A stretch of 64,000 bases of DNA from Stenotrophomonas rhizophila (GTDB lineage Bacteria > Pseudomonadota > Gammaproteobacteria > Xanthomonadales > Xanthomonadaceae): contig NZ_RCDC01000009.1 in NCBI RefSeq assembly GCF_003651185.1, positions 124,001-188,000 on the forward strand, given 5' to 3'. Below, one piece after another: positions 41,702 to 51,006 of the stretch (position 1 is the stretch's first letter; each line of letters starts with the position of its first letter). The notes beneath the pieces were generated by a model that saw only the letters and a list, made by a program, of their open reading frames with translations, did not search any database and had not been told where the DNA came from. The position numbers were made by a program, and so were the translations under genes.

Positions 41702-42019
41702 TCAGCGTGGCGGGCACTGGAAGGCCAGGAAGCGCTGGCTGCCATCGGCGGGCAGGCCAGAGGCCTGCACGGCATTGGCACCGGCGCTGGGCGCCTCGTT
41801 GCGGGCCAGGGTTTCCAGCTCTTCCTGCACGCGCAGCGGGTTGCGGTTGTAGAAGCCGACCTTGCTCTTCACGGTCACCACCACCTCGCCCTTGCTCTGG
41901 CAGCCGCTGGGAACCGCACCGGCCGGCAGCACGCGGACCGTCTTGCCGGACGACTCGATCGGCACCCAGGTGCAGGCGGAAACGCTGAGGATCAGGGCGG
42001 ACAGAAGCAGAATGCGCAT
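41702..42019 (-). CDS. DUF4156-type lipoprotein
   Basis: Lipoprotein of 105 residues: MRILLLSALILSVSAC gives lipobox SVSAC. The mature part resembles DUF4156 (GCQSKGEVVVTVKSKVGF, NEAPSAGANAV, FLAFQCPP), with two later cysteines that may pair. Function is unknown. ATG 42019 starts the signal peptide; an in-frame ATG at 42064 is rejected. A weak GC-rich hairpin (41666-41688) follows the stop. Confidence 0.8.
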   Translation of the reverse strand: MRILLLSALILSVSACTWVPIESSGKTVRVLPAGAVPSGCQSKGEVVVTVKSKVGFYNRNPLRVQEELETLARNEAPSAGANAVQASGLPADGSQRFLAFQCPPR

Positions 42020-42112
42020 GGACAAGGCCTGGCTGGAATACGTAAGGGAGTGTGCGGGAAACAACTGAATCGAGGGTGATCAGGGGCCGGGAGGGTCCCC
42101 GGCACCTGAGGC

Positions 42113-42138
42113 GCGGGTCAGCGCGATGGCTGACCCGC
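42113..42138 (-). terminator. Hairpin downstream of the M16 protease
   Basis: Perfect stem GCGGGTCAGC (42113-42122) and GCTGACCCGC (42129-42138), loop of 6, 9 bases after the protease stop; no T-run. Confidence 0.5.
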
Positions 42139-42146
42139 TGTCGGCA

Positions 42147-45035
42147 TCACCGGGCCTTCGGTGCCGCTGCAGCCGGAGCAGCCGGAGCAGCCGGAGCCAC
42201 CACCTTGCCTTCGGCATCGATCACCTGCACCTGGCCGAGGTTGAGCGCACGCACCGGTGCCTCGGTCTGCTTGAGGTCACCGACCACCACCCAGGTCAGC
42301 GCGTTCGGGTCCAGCGTGGCCGCGGCCTGCTGCACCTGGGCCGGGGTCATCGCCTCGATCTCGGCCTTGCGCTGGACCACATAATCGTCCGGGCGCTGGT
42401 AACGCACGATCCCGCTGATGGTGCCCATCACCGCGCTGGCGGTCTCGTAGGCACCGGGCAGGCTCAGGTTCTGGATGTTGCGGATGCGCGCCACCTCGGC
42501 CGGGGTGGCCGGCTTGGCACCGCTGGCGAACTCGGCGATCTCCTTGCGCATCTCCTGCATCGCCTCGGCGGTCTTGTCGATCTGCACCGGTGCGCGGGCG
42601 CCCCACGGGCGCTGGCCCAGGGTGTTGCTGGCGCTGCTGCCGGCACCGTAGGACCAGTGCTTCTGCTCACGCAGGTTCATGTTCAGGCGCGAGGTGAAGT
42701 CGCCGCCCAGCACGCCGTTGGCGATGTCGAAGCGGGTCGACCCCGGGTCCTTGGACGAGGGCACCACCTGGCTGGCGAACAGGTTGGCCTGCACCGCACC
42801 CGGCTGGTCGATCAGGTACACGCGGGCCTGGGTCGGCCGTGCCACGTCCACCGGGGCCTTCACCTGCGGGGCCGGGCCCTCGGCCTTCCAGTTGCCGAAC
42901 TGGCGCTCCAGCAGCGGCACGAGGTCCTTCAGCGTGGTGTCGCCGACCACGATCAGGGTGCCCTGCTCCGGGCGCAGCCAATCACGGTGGAAATCGACCA
43001 GGTCCTCGCGGGTCATGGACTGGATGTCCACTTCATTGCCGCTGCCGGTGAACGGGATCGCATACGGATGACCGGCGCCGTACAGCAGGGTCGGCATCAC
43101 GCGCATCGCGACCGCGCTGGGGTTGACCTTCTCCTGCTGGATGCCGGCGATCCAGGTCGCCTTGACGCGATCGATCTCGGTCTGGTCGAAGCGCGGCTGG
43201 CGCAGCATGTCCGCATACAGGGCCAGCGACGGGGCGAGGTTTTCCTTCAGCGCGGACAGATACACGCTGGTGCTGTCCAGCGAGGCGGAGGCATCGAGCT
43301 TGGCGCCCAGTGCATCGGCGGCATCGGCGAAGGGCAGCGCGCCCAGCTTGCCGGCGCCCTCGGTGAGCAGCCCCATGGTGAAGTTGGCGGTGCCGGACTT
43401 GCGGCCCTGGTCGGCGGTGAAGCCACCCGGGAACTCATAGCTGAACTGCACGACCGGGATGTCGTGACGCTCGGCCAGGATCACCTGGGTGCCATTCTTC
43501 AGCGTGGCGCGATGCAGTTCCGGGAATTTCAGGTCCGGGAAGGTCTTGGTCTGCGGCACGCCGGTGCTGCGGTCGACCTGCTGGGCCATCGTCGTGAAGC
43601 TGGGGTCCACGGCGGGCACGGTGAACGGCTTGGGCGTTTCCGACGGCAGTTCGGCCAAGGCAACGCGCGCGCCCGGCTCGACCACGATGGTGTGGTCGCC
43701 GGCGCCCAGCCACTTGGCACCGACATCGCGCACCTGCGCGGCAGTGGCCGCATCGATGGTGGCCAGCGACGTGCGGAAGCAGCCCGGGTCACCTTCGTAC
43801 ACGGTGCACTCGGCCAGCGCGTCGGCCTTGCCGCCGAAGCCACCGATGCGCTCGATGCCGCGGATGAAGCCGGCGCGGAAGGCGGTCTTGCCGCGGCTGA
43901 GCTCATCGGCGGTCGGGCCGTCCTTGGTCAGGCGCTTCACCTCTTCATCGATGATCGCCTCGACCTTGGCCGGGTCCACGCCCTGCTTGACGCTGGCCAT
44001 GATCACGAAGTTCGAGCCCAGCTGCGAGCTGTAGGCGCCGGCACTGATGTTGTCCACCAGCTTGTCCTGGTGCAGCAGGCGCTGGTCCAGACGCGAGGAC
44101 TTCGCACCGCCGAGAACCTGCGCGAACAGCTGCAGCTGGTCTATGTCGGTGGTGCCGACCTGGGCGACGTTCCACGCGCGGTAGATGCGCGCCTGCGGCA
44201 CCTTGTCGGTCATCACTTCGCGCGTGCTCTTCTCACGCTTGGCCACGTCCACCTTGGGCTGGGCCATGCTCGGGCCGGCCGGGATGTCGCCGAAGTACCT
44301 GGCGACCTTTTCTTTCGCCGTGGCCACATCGATGTCACCGGCCAGCACCAGCACTGCATTGTTGGGGCCGTACCAGGTGCGGAACCACGTTTTCACGTCG
44401 TCCCGCGAGGCCGCGTTGAGATCGTTCATCGAGCCGATCACGCTGTGGTGATACGGATGGCCTTCCGGATACATCGCGCGGGTCAGCTTTTCCCAGACCT
44501 GGCCATACGGCTGGTTCTCGCCCTGGCGCTTTTCGTTCTGGACCACGCCGCGCTGTTCGTCGAGCGCGGCCTGGTCGATCGCGCCGAGCAGATGGCCCAT
44601 GCGGTCGGACTCCATCCACAGCGCCATGTCCAGCGCCGTGGTCGGCACGTTCTCGAAGTAATTGGTGCGGTCGGTGTTGGTGGTGCCGTTCTGGCCGGTG
44701 ACACCCACCTGCTTGAAGGGCTCGAAATACTCGCCGTCGTGGTTCTCGCTGCCCTGGAACATCAGGTGTTCGAACAGGTGCGCAAAGCCGGTGCGGCCGG
44801 CGGGTTCGTCCTTGCTGCCGACGTGGTACCAGATGTTGACGGCCACGATCGGCGCCTTGCGGTCGGTGTGCACCACCACGCGCAGGCCATTGGGCAGGGT
44901 GAACTGCTCGAACGGAATGTCGACCTTGGCCACCGTGGCCGGCTTGGCCAGGACCGGTGCGGGCGCCAGTGAGCCCAATGCGGCGGAGAGCGCTACAGCC
45001 AGCAGCGCGGCACGCGGTCGGAGTTGGACGGTCAT
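42147..45035 (-). CDS. M16 family zinc protease (two-domain, periplasmic)
   Basis: Exported protease of 962 residues. After a signal peptide (RPRAALLAVALSAALGSLAPAPVLA) come two M16 halves. The first holds the inverted zinc motif HLFEHLMFQG with the distal glutamate in LDEQRGVVQNEKR; the second, from about residue 500, is the inactive-type half that completes the clamp. This is the pitrilysin/insulinase architecture for degrading small peptides. ATG 45035 is favoured by GGAA upstream; longer in-frame starts run into the sigma-54-like promoter region. Confidence 0.93.
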   Translation of the reverse strand: MTVQLRPRAALLAVALSAALGSLAPAPVLAKPATVAKVDIPFEQFTLPNGLRVVVHTDRKAPIVAVNIWYHVGSKDEPAGRTGFAHLFEHLMFQGSENHDGEYFEPFKQVGVTGQNGTTNTDRTNYFENVPTTALDMALWMESDRMGHLLGAIDQAALDEQRGVVQNEKRQGENQPYGQVWEKLTRAMYPEGHPYHHSVIGSMNDLNAASRDDVKTWFRTWYGPNNAVLVLAGDIDVATAKEKVARYFGDIPAGPSMAQPKVDVAKREKSTREVMTDKVPQARIYRAWNVAQVGTTDIDQLQLFAQVLGGAKSSRLDQRLLHQDKLVDNISAGAYSSQLGSNFVIMASVKQGVDPAKVEAIIDEEVKRLTKDGPTADELSRGKTAFRAGFIRGIERIGGFGGKADALAECTVYEGDPGCFRTSLATIDAATAAQVRDVGAKWLGAGDHTIVVEPGARVALAELPSETPKPFTVPAVDPSFTTMAQQVDRSTGVPQTKTFPDLKFPELHRATLKNGTQVILAERHDIPVVQFSYEFPGGFTADQGRKSGTANFTMGLLTEGAGKLGALPFADAADALGAKLDASASLDSTSVYLSALKENLAPSLALYADMLRQPRFDQTEIDRVKATWIAGIQQEKVNPSAVAMRVMPTLLYGAGHPYAIPFTGSGNEVDIQSMTREDLVDFHRDWLRPEQGTLIVVGDTTLKDLVPLLERQFGNWKAEGPAPQVKAPVDVARPTQARVYLIDQPGAVQANLFASQVVPSSKDPGSTRFDIANGVLGGDFTSRLNMNLREQKHWSYGAGSSASNTLGQRPWGARAPVQIDKTAEAMQEMRKEIAEFASGAKPATPAEVARIRNIQNLSLPGAYETASAVMGTISGIVRYQRPDDYVVQRKAEIEAMTPAQVQQAAATLDPNALTWVVVGDLKQTEAPVRALNLGQVQVIDAEGKVVAPAAPAAPAAAAPKAR

Positions 45036-45212
45036 TCCGGTTCCTTGGTCATGAAAGTGAAGCCGGATGCTAGCGCGCCGCCCAGGCAAAAGGCATCGGC
45101 CAACAGTCATTGGGGGCAAAACGGACAGCCTGCAGGCCCTGCGGCGGACAACTGTCCGGACAGCGGACACCGCGACATCGATAAAAACCCTTTGAAATCA
45201 ACAGATAAAACT

Positions 45213-45227
45213 TGGCACGCGTCCTGC
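45213..45227 (+). promoter_or_regulatory. Candidate sigma-54 promoter of the repeat protein gene
   Basis: TGGCAC-N6-TGC with GG at 45214-45215 and GC at 45226-45227, the exact -24/-12 spacing. Upstream (45147-45168) four GGACA or TGTCC half-sites cluster, including the palindrome TGTCCGGACA, which may bind an activator. It lies about 150 bases before the start at 45378. The activator is unidentified. Confidence 0.55.
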
Positions 45228-45377
45228 GTGGTACTGGGCAAGGGAAGCAAGGATCAAATCTAAACTGACTGGATGCTGAACAAAAACAAGAAAGATCAAA
45301 TTGTTCTTGCACGCCCCGAATCGGTGTACTACCTTACTACCACACCACTGCTCGCCAACACTAAACAGGACCTCGCC

Positions 45378-45857
45378 ATGAACACCAAGACGCTCGCCAT
45401 CGCCATCGCCCTCGCCGCCGGCTCCGCATTTGCTTCGTCGGTGCAGGCCGCCCCCGCCATCGTCACCTTCGACACCGTGCAGGTCCGCCCTTCGGCCGAC
45501 CAGATCGCCCAGGCCGAGGTTGAGCGCACCAGCAGCATCCCGACCCTGGCCGTCGTGGAAGTCCGCCCGACCGCCGGCCTGATCGCTGACTACCGCGCCG
45601 AACTGGCCGCCAACCGCCGCGTCACCACGCTGGCCGCCGTTGAAGTGCGCCCGACCGCCGAACAGCGCCAGGCCCTGGCTGCCGAGCAGACCCGTGACCG
45701 CGGCTACGTCGCCACCTTCACCGCTGCGGCCACTGCCGTCGCCAATGAAGTGATCATCAACCTGCCGACCCTGCAGGTGCGTCCGTCGGCTGCCGATCTG
45801 CAGGCCCTGGCGCTGGACACCGCCGCTGCCGCCGCCTCGACCCTGATCCGCCAGTAA
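45378..45857 (+). CDS. Secreted protein with four VRP[S/T]A repeats
   Basis: No family recognised. The product has 159 residues with a clear signal peptide (MNTKTLAIAIALAAGSAFAS, then VQAAP). Four copies of a heptad-like motif follow: VQVRPSA (34-40), VEVRPTA (60-66), VEVRPTA (88-94) and LQVRPSA (132-138), each followed by an Ala/Glu/Gln-rich segment likely to be helical. There is no cysteine. ATG 45378 is preferred for the AGGA upstream; an in-frame ATG at 45273 would bury the signal peptide. It stands alone behind a sigma-54-like promoter, so it may respond to an envelope or nutrient signal. Confidence 0.7.
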   Translation: MNTKTLAIAIALAAGSAFASSVQAAPAIVTFDTVQVRPSADQIAQAEVERTSSIPTLAVVEVRPTAGLIADYRAELAANRRVTTLAAVEVRPTAEQRQALAAEQTRDRGYVATFTAAATAVANEVIINLPTLQVRPSAADLQALALDTAAAAASTLIRQ

Positions 45858-45900
45858 GCCGTAGCTGCGGTCCCCCGCAGCCACGGCGTACACTTCGCCG

Positions 45901-46380
45901 ATGACTGCCACGCCCACGTTCCATGTCGTTCTGTTCCAACCCGAAATCCCGCCGAACACCGGCAATGTGATCCGCCTCTGCGCCAACACCGGCGCGCGGC
46001 TGCACCTGATCGAGCCGCTCGGTTTCGACCTGAGCGACAAGCAGCTCAAGCGCGCCGGCCTGGACTATCACGAATACGCCCGACTGCAGGTCCATCCAGA
46101 TCTTGAGACCGCCCTGCAGGTGATTGCGCCCAAGCGCCTGTTCGCGCTGAGTACCCGCGGCAGCGTGCGTTACGACACCCAGCAATTTGAAGATGGCGAT
46201 GCCTTCCTGTTCGGCCCGGAAACCCGTGGCCTGCCCCAGGACCTGCTCGACAGCCTGCCCCACGGCCGCCGCCTGCGCCTGCCGATGCGACCGGACAACC
46301 GCAGCCTCAACCTGTCCAACACCGTTGCGGTGGTGATGTACGAGGCGTGGCGCCAGAACGGGTTTGCCGGCGGGCAATGA
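45901..46380 (+). CDS. trmL: tRNA (cytidine(34)-2'-O)-methyltransferase TrmL
   Basis: SPOUT methyltransferase of 159 residues that methylates the wobble base of tRNA-Leu isoacceptors. Motifs: FQPEIPPNTGNVIRLCANTG at the start, LFGPETRGLPQDLL and LPMRPDNRSLNLSNTVAVVMYE, which forms the trefoil-knot SAM site. Length matches E. coli TrmL. It ends one base from the convergent gcdH. Confidence 0.95.
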   Translation: MTATPTFHVVLFQPEIPPNTGNVIRLCANTGARLHLIEPLGFDLSDKQLKRAGLDYHEYARLQVHPDLETALQVIAPKRLFALSTRGSVRYDTQQFEDGDAFLFGPETRGLPQDLLDSLPHGRRLRLPMRPDNRSLNLSNTVAVVMYEAWRQNGFAGGQ

Positions 46381-46381
46381 C

Positions 46382-47545
46382 TCAGAAAGCGTTGATGCCC
46401 GTGAGCTCCCGCCCGATCACCAGCTGGTGCACGGTCTCGGTGCCCTCGTAGGTGATCACCGATTCCAGATTGAGTGCATGCCGGATCGCCACATGTTCGG
46501 TGGTGATGCCCGCGCCACCGAGCAGATCACGGCACTCGCGCGCGATGTCGATGGCCATGCGGCAATTGTTCCATTTGGCCAGGCTTACCTGCTGCGGCTG
46601 CAGCTGGCCGGCATCCTTCAGGCGCCCCAGCTGCAATGCCAGCAACTGCGCGGTGGTGATCCGGCGCGCCATGTCGGCCAGCTTGATCTGCGCACTCTGC
46701 GTGGCCGCCACCGGCCGGCCGAACAGCACCCGCTGCTTGGTGTAGGCCAGCGCTTCATCCAGGCACGCCACCGCGGCACCGATCGGGCCCCAGCTGATCC
46801 CGTAGCGCGCCTGGTTCAAGCAGCCCAGCGGCCCTTTGAGACCCTGCACATTGGGCAGCCGGTTACGGTCGGGCACGCGCACATTGTCGAAGAACAGCGC
46901 ACCGGTGAGCGAGGCGCGCAGGCTCATCTTGTGCTTGATCTCCTGCGTGCTGAAGCCGGGCATGCCTTTCTCGAGCACGAAGCCCTGGATGCCGTCTTCG
47001 GTATGCGCCCAGATGATCGCGATGTCCGCCACCGGCCCACTGGTGATCCACATCTTGCTGCCGTTGATCAGCCAGTCGCCGCCGTCGCGCACCGCGCGGG
47101 TCTTCATCGCCGCCGGATCGGAGCCGCCATGCGCCTCGGTCAGGCCGAAGCAGCCGATGACCTTGCCGGTGGCCATGTCCGGCAACCAGCGCACGCGCTG
47201 TTCTTCGCTGCCGTAGGCGTAGATCGGGTACATGCACAGCGAGCTCTGTACCGAGACGAAACTGCGCAGCCCCGAATCGCCGCGCTCCAGTTCCTGGCAG
47301 ATCAAGCCGTAGCTCACCGCGTTCAGTCCGCCGCCGCCGTACTGTTCGGGCAGGCTGGAGCCGAGCAGACCCAGTGCAGCGATCTCGGGGATCAGTTCGT
47401 CGGGAAAGCGGCCTTCATCAAATGCATCGCCGATGATCGGCAGCACCCGGGTATCAGTGAAGCGCGCCACCGTCGCCTGCACCGCGCGCTCCTCCTCGCT
47501 CAGCAGCGAACGGATATCGAACAGATCGAACGGATTGAGTGACAT
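46382..47545 (-). CDS. gcdH: Glutaryl-CoA dehydrogenase
   Basis: Acyl-CoA dehydrogenase of 387 residues that oxidises and decarboxylates glutaryl-CoA to crotonyl-CoA in lysine and tryptophan breakdown. Family marks: SGLRSFVSVQSSL with the arginine that holds the glutarate carboxylate, GLTEAHGGSDP, SKMWITSGPVADI, CLNQARYGISWG and the catalytic glutamate in VITYEGTETVHQLVIGREL. ATG 47545 fits the family start. Its electrons go to ETF and then to the ETF-quinone oxidoreductase at 48827. Confidence 0.93.
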   Translation of the reverse strand: MSLNPFDLFDIRSLLSEEERAVQATVARFTDTRVLPIIGDAFDEGRFPDELIPEIAALGLLGSSLPEQYGGGGLNAVSYGLICQELERGDSGLRSFVSVQSSLCMYPIYAYGSEEQRVRWLPDMATGKVIGCFGLTEAHGGSDPAAMKTRAVRDGGDWLINGSKMWITSGPVADIAIIWAHTEDGIQGFVLEKGMPGFSTQEIKHKMSLRASLTGALFFDNVRVPDRNRLPNVQGLKGPLGCLNQARYGISWGPIGAAVACLDEALAYTKQRVLFGRPVAATQSAQIKLADMARRITTAQLLALQLGRLKDAGQLQPQQVSLAKWNNCRMAIDIARECRDLLGGAGITTEHVAIRHALNLESVITYEGTETVHQLVIGRELTGINAF

Positions 47546-47761
47546 GGCATCCCGGCAGGTGGCGGTGGAACAGGCCCCCATTGTGGGCGTTGTGCAGGTA
47601 GGGGCCAAGGGCTGGCGCAGCAGGAGCTGCCTGCTCCATCCGGGCGCCGATCCAGCCGGCCACCCGATCGCCGGGATGTCCTGATCCCTTATGGCCACGC
47701 CCCGGCCAGATACGAACGTGTGCGTGCCCGGAGCGTGGCGATGTCGGGCGCTGTGGCCGGA

Positions 47762-48025
47762 TTACGGATCCTGTCGGCGGCAGTTGGCCTGCCTGGGCGG
47801 GATGCCCACGTCCGCCGCATAGATCCATCGGGCCTCTGTTACCGACGTGGCCATCACGTAACGTTGCGGATTACCGGGGCTCGCGCCCCAGCACCAATAG
47901 CTCTGGAGCTCGGCACTACTGCTGATGGCTGCAGGCAAGCCGACCGGGTACGCCTGGGCGGGCTTGGCACCGAGCAGTCCTGCCAGCGCCAAGGAGGCAC
48001 CGACACAGCAGGCGACCATGTTCAT
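47762..48025 (-). CDS. Small secreted protein with two cysteines
   Basis: No family recognised. Product of 87 residues with a signal peptide (MNMVACCVGASLALAGLLGA, then KPAQA) leaving about 62 residues that contain two cysteines (QSYWCWG and QANCRRQ), several tryptophans and tyrosines, and a short proline-rich tail. AGGA lies 9 bases before ATG 48025. Neighbours are an orphan gene and gcdH; base composition is slightly lower in GC than the flanks, hinting at an accessory gene. Confidence 0.55.
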   Translation of the reverse strand: MNMVACCVGASLALAGLLGAKPAQAYPVGLPAAISSSAELQSYWCWGASPGNPQRYVMATSVTEARWIYAADVGIPPRQANCRRQDP

Positions 48026-48240
48026 GTTGCGATCCTGATATTCGCTCCGAAGCGGAGCTGCATCAAGGTGGCCATTTCCAACGCAACGTTCAGGCACGCA
48101 GCGCTCACTTCCCGGTGCCTGCCGCATTTGAACTGATCGATAGGTGCTGTTGCAGTTGGTCCGACTATCGCTTGTGCGCGGCACGGTAGGCATGGGTCGA
48201 TGAATGCGCCCAGGGATTACCGGCGTATCGGTGCAGCGGG

Positions 48241-48594
48241 GTGATGCTGCGTGCCGCGCGCCGCTGGGAGCCCACTGAAGGTCAAGCGCGGCGCGATGGC
48301 GTGGCATTCTCCTACCTTCGTGCCGACCTCAACATCGAGGAAGTATGGGCGTATCGCACGCAGGGTGGACTCATCGCGGACATGTCGGGCCACTCGGGGT
48401 ATCCATTGAGGGTTCGTTGCGTGTTTCCGTACGACGGCGGCACCGAAACGCCCCGCAGTTCCGCACGATCATTGCAATCACGGTTCCGCGACAAGACGGG
48501 CCGATGGGTCCCCATCGTCAGGGTGGATCTGCGCGCAGGTGTCGCAGCGCCCTTCACCTATCGTGACGACGATCAAAGCAACGCACCGTTGTGA
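48241..48594 (+). CDS. Hypothetical protein, doubtful
   Basis: Open reading frame of 117 codons without recognisable domain. The segment from about residue 20 (AFSYLRADLNIEEVWAYRTQ, then GGLIADMSGH and RVRCVFPYDGG) reads like a real protein, while the first 18 residues look like non-coding sequence, so the true start may lie inside or the gene may be a 5' truncated remnant. The start codon is GTG with ATG next to it and no ribosome binding site is evident. Confidence 0.35.
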   Translation: MMLRAARRWEPTEGQARRDGVAFSYLRADLNIEEVWAYRTQGGLIADMSGHSGYPLRVRCVFPYDGGTETPRSSARSLQSRFRDKTGRWVPIVRVDLRAGVAAPFTYRDDDQSNAPL

Positions 48595-48826
48595 TGGCCG
48601 CCTGAGGAGGCGTGATCCCTGCGCGGCCGTCACCAATGCTGCATCGCAGCAACCCACCGTCCGCGGCGAGCTTTGCGTGCCATGGCGAGGCTGCTGCCTA
48701 GGCGTGAACGGGAAGGACCGGTACTCTGGCGCATTGATCCACCGTTTCGCCGTGACGTGACACGGGCGATTCCCAGGCAACCGCCGCCGTTCAACCCGCG
48801 GCACTACCCAAGAGTTACGCAGCCCC

Positions 48827-50503
48827 ATGAGCGAAGAAATCAACGTCCTGCCCCCGCGTGAAGTGATGGAATTCGATGTGGTGATCGTCGGTGGCGGCCC
48901 TGCGGGCCTGGCCACGGCGATCCGGCTGCGCCAGCGCGCCATCGAGGCTGGCCGCGAGCTGTCGGTCTGCATCCTGGAAAAGGGGTCCGAACCCGGCGCG
49001 CACATCCTCTCCGGCGCGGTGATGGACCCACGCGCGTTGACCGAACTGTTCCCGGACTGGGCCGAGCGCGGCGCACCGCTGAAGCAGAAGGTCACCCGCG
49101 ACGAATTCCTGTTCCTCACCGAGGCCGGATCGCGCAGCACGCCCAACGCGCTGCTACCGGAGTGCTTCCACAACGAAGGCAACTACATCGTCAGCCTGGG
49201 CGAGGTCACCCGCTGGCTGGCGCAGCAGGCCGAGGCGCTGGAGGTAGCGATCTTCCCCGGCTTCCCGGCGGCGGAAGTGCTGTACAGCGACGATGGCGCG
49301 GTGATCGGCGTGGCCACCGGCGACATGGGCATCGAGAAGAACGGCCAGCCCGGCCCGGCATTCGAGCGCGGCATGGCGCTGCACGCCAAGTACACGATCT
49401 TCGCCGAAGGCTCGCGCGGCCATCTCGGCCGCCAGCTGATCGCCCGCTTCCAGCTCGATGCCGACAAGGATCCGCAGGCCTACGGCATCGGCATCAAGGA
49501 ACTGTGGCAGATCGATCCGGCCAAGCACGAACCGGGCCTGGTGGTGCACGCCGCCGGCTGGCCGCTGGACAACGACACCTACGGTGGCGCGTTCCTGTAC
49601 CACGCCGAGGGTGGCAAGGTCTCGATCGGCTATGTGGTCGGCCTGGACTACAAGAATCCGTGGCTGAGCCCGTTCGAAGAGTTCCAGCGCTTCAAGACGC
49701 ACCCGGACATCCGCAAGCACCTGGAAGGGGGCAAGCGCATCGGCTACGGCGCGCGTGCGATCACCGCCGGTGGCCTGATGTCGCTGCCCAGGACGGTGTT
49801 CCCCGGTGGCGCGCTGGTCGGCTGCGAGGCCGGCTACCTCAACGTCAGCCGGATCAAGGGCAGCCACGCCGCGATCAAGACCGGCATGCTCGCCGCCGAT
49901 GCAGCCTTCGATGCGCTCGCCGCCGATCGCCAGCACGATGAGTTGAGCGCCTATCCGCAGGCATTCGAGAGCAGCTGGCTGCATGCCGAGCTGCAGCAGG
50001 CCAAGAACTTCAAGCAGTGGTTCAAGAAGGGCCAGACCGTGGCCACGCTGATGACCGGCATCGAACAGTGGCTGCTGCCCAAGCTGGGCATCCGCAACCC
50101 GCCGTGGACGCTGCGCCACAGCACCCCGGACCACGCCTGCCTGGAGCCGGCGTCGAAGCACGCGAAGATCCATTATCCCAAGCCCGATGGCGTGCTCACT
50201 TTCGACCGCCTCAGCTCGGTGTTCCTGAGCAGCACCAACCACGCCGAAGACCAGCCCAGCCACCTGACGCTCAAGGATGCCAGTGTGCCGGTGCGGATCA
50301 ACCTGAGCGAATACGCCGGGCCGGAAGCGCGTTACTGCCCGGCGGGCGTGTACGAGTTCGTCGGCAGCGACGGGCACGAACAGTTGCAGATCAATGCGCA
50401 GAACTGCGTGCACTGCAAGACCTGCGACATCAAGGACCCGACCCAGAACATCGTCTGGGTGACCCCGCAGGGCGGTGGCGGCCCAAACTATTCGGGCATG
50501 TGA
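48827..50503 (+). CDS. Electron transfer flavoprotein-ubiquinone oxidoreductase
   Basis: Membrane-associated enzyme of 558 residues that moves electrons from ETF to ubiquinone. The FAD motif DVVIVGGGPAGLATAIRL is at residues 17-34; the C-terminal iron-sulfur motif with cysteines in YCPAGVYEF and NAQNCVHCKTCDIKDP gives the [4Fe-4S] site. It is the common outlet for isovaleryl-CoA and glutaryl-CoA dehydrogenases encoded nearby. It is transcribed alone; ETF alpha and beta are not in the window. Confidence 0.95.
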   Translation: MSEEINVLPPREVMEFDVVIVGGGPAGLATAIRLRQRAIEAGRELSVCILEKGSEPGAHILSGAVMDPRALTELFPDWAERGAPLKQKVTRDEFLFLTEAGSRSTPNALLPECFHNEGNYIVSLGEVTRWLAQQAEALEVAIFPGFPAAEVLYSDDGAVIGVATGDMGIEKNGQPGPAFERGMALHAKYTIFAEGSRGHLGRQLIARFQLDADKDPQAYGIGIKELWQIDPAKHEPGLVVHAAGWPLDNDTYGGAFLYHAEGGKVSIGYVVGLDYKNPWLSPFEEFQRFKTHPDIRKHLEGGKRIGYGARAITAGGLMSLPRTVFPGGALVGCEAGYLNVSRIKGSHAAIKTGMLAADAAFDALAADRQHDELSAYPQAFESSWLHAELQQAKNFKQWFKKGQTVATLMTGIEQWLLPKLGIRNPPWTLRHSTPDHACLEPASKHAKIHYPKPDGVLTFDRLSSVFLSSTNHAEDQPSHLTLKDASVPVRINLSEYAGPEARYCPAGVYEFVGSDGHEQLQINAQNCVHCKTCDIKDPTQNIVWVTPQGGGGPNYSGM

Positions 50504-50601
50504 TCGACACGGCCTGCGACCACCGGTCGCAGGTCATCGGGCGCGGCAGTCACCGCCGCGCTCGCTATCCTGAGCGTCCTGTTGGACGTGACCGCTGCGC
50601 C

Positions 50602-50991
50602 ATGGCCCCTGCTTTCCGATCGACGTTGCCGTTACTGGCCTGCCTGCTGCTGGCGGCGTGTTCGCGCGCACCGCAGACGCCCGAGCAGGCCCATCAGCAG
50701 GATCTGCAGCGCGCGTTCGCGATCTGCGCCGGCTGCCACACGGTCAGCCCCGGCGGCGTGCACCGCTTCGGCCCGAACCTGCACGGGGTGATCGGCCGGC
50801 GCGCGGGCAGTGTCACCGGCTACCCGTACTCCAACGCCATGCGCGAGGCCGGGCTGACCTGGAACGAGCAGACCCTGGATGCGTTCCTGCGCTCGCCCAC
50901 GCATGTGGTGCCGGGCACCCGTATGGTCAACACCACCGCCGACCCGGAGCGCCGGCGCCAGGTGATCGAGTACCTGCAGCAGCAGCGCTGA
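50602..50991 (+). CDS. Lipoprotein class I cytochrome c
   Basis: Protein of 129 residues with a lipoprotein signal (STLPLLACLLLAACS, lipobox LAAC) and one heme motif CAGCH in FAICAGCHTVSPGG. The second ligand is the methionine in GTRMVN, after the typical FGPNLHGVIGRRAGS block of small eukaryote-type cytochromes c. It lies 98 bases after the ETF-quinone oxidoreductase, same strand, possibly an electron acceptor or a stand-alone carrier. Confidence 0.85.
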   Translation: MAPAFRSTLPLLACLLLAACSRAPQTPEQAHQQDLQRAFAICAGCHTVSPGGVHRFGPNLHGVIGRRAGSVTGYPYSNAMREAGLTWNEQTLDAFLRSPTHVVPGTRMVNTTADPERRRQVIEYLQQQR

Positions 50992-51006
50992 TCGCCACGG
51001 AACCGG

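Noticed and set aside
42126..44972. 948-codon open frame on the plus strand opposite the M16 protease
   Set aside because: It is the shadow of the M16 gene in a GC-rich genome; the translation is rich in His, Gly, Arg and Leu without domains, while the minus strand carries clear HLFEH motifs.
48312..48557. 81-codon minus-strand frame opposite the orphan gene
   Set aside because: Lacks a ribosome binding site and has a composition typical of antisense reading; the plus frame looks more protein-like.
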